A stretch of 64,000 bases of DNA, from assembly GCF_016920785.2 (NCBI RefSeq), contig NW_024609953.1, positions 682,001-746,000 of the forward strand. Reading direction: 5' to 3'. Under the pieces are notes generated by a model, which had not been told where the DNA came from, did not search any database, and worked only from the letters and a program-made list of their open reading frames with translations. The DNA is from Ixodes scapularis. Lineage: Eukaryota > Arthropoda > Arachnida > Ixodida > Ixodidae. Made by a program: the position numbers and the translations under genes. How positions within the stretch are numbered: the stretch's first letter is position 1; the number at the start of each line of letters is the position of its first letter. Below, one piece after another: positions 63,973 through 64,000 of the stretch.

Positions 63973-63977
63973 AAAAA
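63973..63977. other. Isolated A5 run near the right end
   Basis: GAATAAAAACC replaces GAATAAAACC in the last, incomplete monomer, adding one base. It has the same form as two of the insertions at 42.9-43.0 kb. Confidence 0.6.
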
Positions 63978-64000
63978 CCGCGCCGAACGTCTCCCGTCAG

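Larger units (their letters stand above)
1..64000. repeat. 97-bp satellite DNA array, about 660 monomers
   Basis: Every part of the window is a head-to-tail copy of one 97-bp unit in one orientation; a representative late monomer is 45,603-45,699. The phase can be followed from base 1 to base 64,000 with few length changes: -1 near 495, -1 near 1,744, +1 near 8,117, -1 near 10,074, +11 at 13,254-13,275, -1 near 15,000, -2 near 17,348, -1 near 20,611, +5 between 42,916 and 43,416, +2 at 45,169-45,183, +1 at 58,505 and +1 at 63,973. Early (389-485) and late monomers differ at 23 of 97 positions by hand alignment. Since 97 is not a multiple of 3 and the plus strand carries TAG and TAA in each late monomer, no long reading frame can persist. 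The family is not one I recognise. Size and homogeneity imply eukaryotic heterochromatin; that is inference. Confidence 0.98.
39679..64000. repeat. Satellite block M, about 250 GAGATC monomers in HOR arrangement
   Basis: Nearly all monomers carry GAGATC, GTGGACAC and GAATAAAACC. HOR units 3 to 8 occupy 41,670-57,390. After that the marks ACGTGTCTCG, GAACTTCTCC and AATTCCCTTTC disappear, while GCGCAGAACG and CACCGACGCAAT persist at 36-monomer spacing. Eight single-base insertions lie within the block (five at 42.9-43.4 kb, two near 45.17 kb, one at 58,505), plus one at the right end (63,973). The array continues beyond base 64,000. Confidence 0.9.

Noticed and set aside
1..64000. CRISPR array.
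   Set aside because: The whole 97-bp unit is repeated; there are no variable spacers between short repeats, and no cas-like genes.
1..64000. Bacterial or phage coding region.
   Set aside because: No operon-like coding sequence in 64 kb and no known bacterial locus consists of about 660 identical non-coding 97-bp units.
1..64000. tRNA, 5S rRNA, snRNA or SINE-derived repeat.
   Set aside because: I see no A/B box pair, no 5S internal control elements, no oligo-T terminator and no poly-A tail in the monomer.
1..64000. Telomeric repeat or telomere-adjacent end.
   Set aside because: No short G-rich telomere motif was seen at either edge of the window.
1..64000. Transposon insertion within the array.
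   Set aside because: The 97-bp phase is continuous with only 1-2 bp changes and one 11-bp duplication; there is no room for an inserted element.

Overview
The whole 64-kb window is one uninterrupted tandem array of a 97-bp satellite, about 660 head-to-tail monomers in a single orientation. It enters at base 1 and leaves at base 64,000. I find no gene, RNA gene, transposon, CRISPR array or unique spacer. Summing the sparse indels I could find by eye accounts for the repeat phase from one end to the other, so no foreign insertion is hidden inside. An array of this size points to a eukaryotic nuclear genome (heterochromatin, for example pericentromere, subtelomere, B or sex chromosome) assembled from long reads. 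I do not recognise the monomer and cannot name the organism. A late-array monomer such as 45,603-45,699 has 54 G+C of 97 (about 56%) and 12 CpG against about 7.5 expected, so methylation-driven CpG decay is not evident.

The array is layered. Left edge: divergent families A (1-872) and B (873-1,260), then C (1,261-4,072) and D (4,073-8,244). E (8,245-13,298) is dominated by a 3-monomer (291-bp) higher-order pattern. F (13,299-14,462) is a near-identical copy of 12 monomers that recur near 23.6 kb, joined to E through an 11-bp microduplication. G (14,463-17,466) introduces the GAGATC variant. H (17,467-29,299) returns mainly to GACATC and holds 5-, 6- and 14-monomer local duplications. From 29,300 to the right end GAGATC monomers dominate (I, K, M), interrupted by two GACATC islands (J 33,568-34,828 and L 38,030-39,678) that are copies of 27,651-29,299.

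The clearest organisation is a higher-order repeat (HOR) of 29 monomers (2,813 bp), tagged by about a dozen ordered single-base marks. It recurs eight times between 30.5 and 57.4 kb with 22-, 26-, 29- and 30-monomer versions. It is nested in larger segment duplications with steps of 46, 61 and 107 monomers. After about 57.4 kb part of the mark set is lost and 36-, 26- and 13-monomer steps replace it. The age gradient (divergent left, homogeneous HOR right) is what repeated unequal exchange or replication-based expansion leaves behind, and suggests that the array edge lies to the left.

Nothing here works together as genes. Possible functional elements are inside the monomer: a near-invariant 17-bp core, a 12-bp stem-forming inverted repeat spanning adjacent monomers, and an AATAAA hexamer in nearly every monomer from block D onward. 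Short open frames on both strands are by-products of the repeat. A cluster of single-base homopolymer insertions near 42.9-43.4 kb and 45.17 kb looks like consensus error in the assembly.
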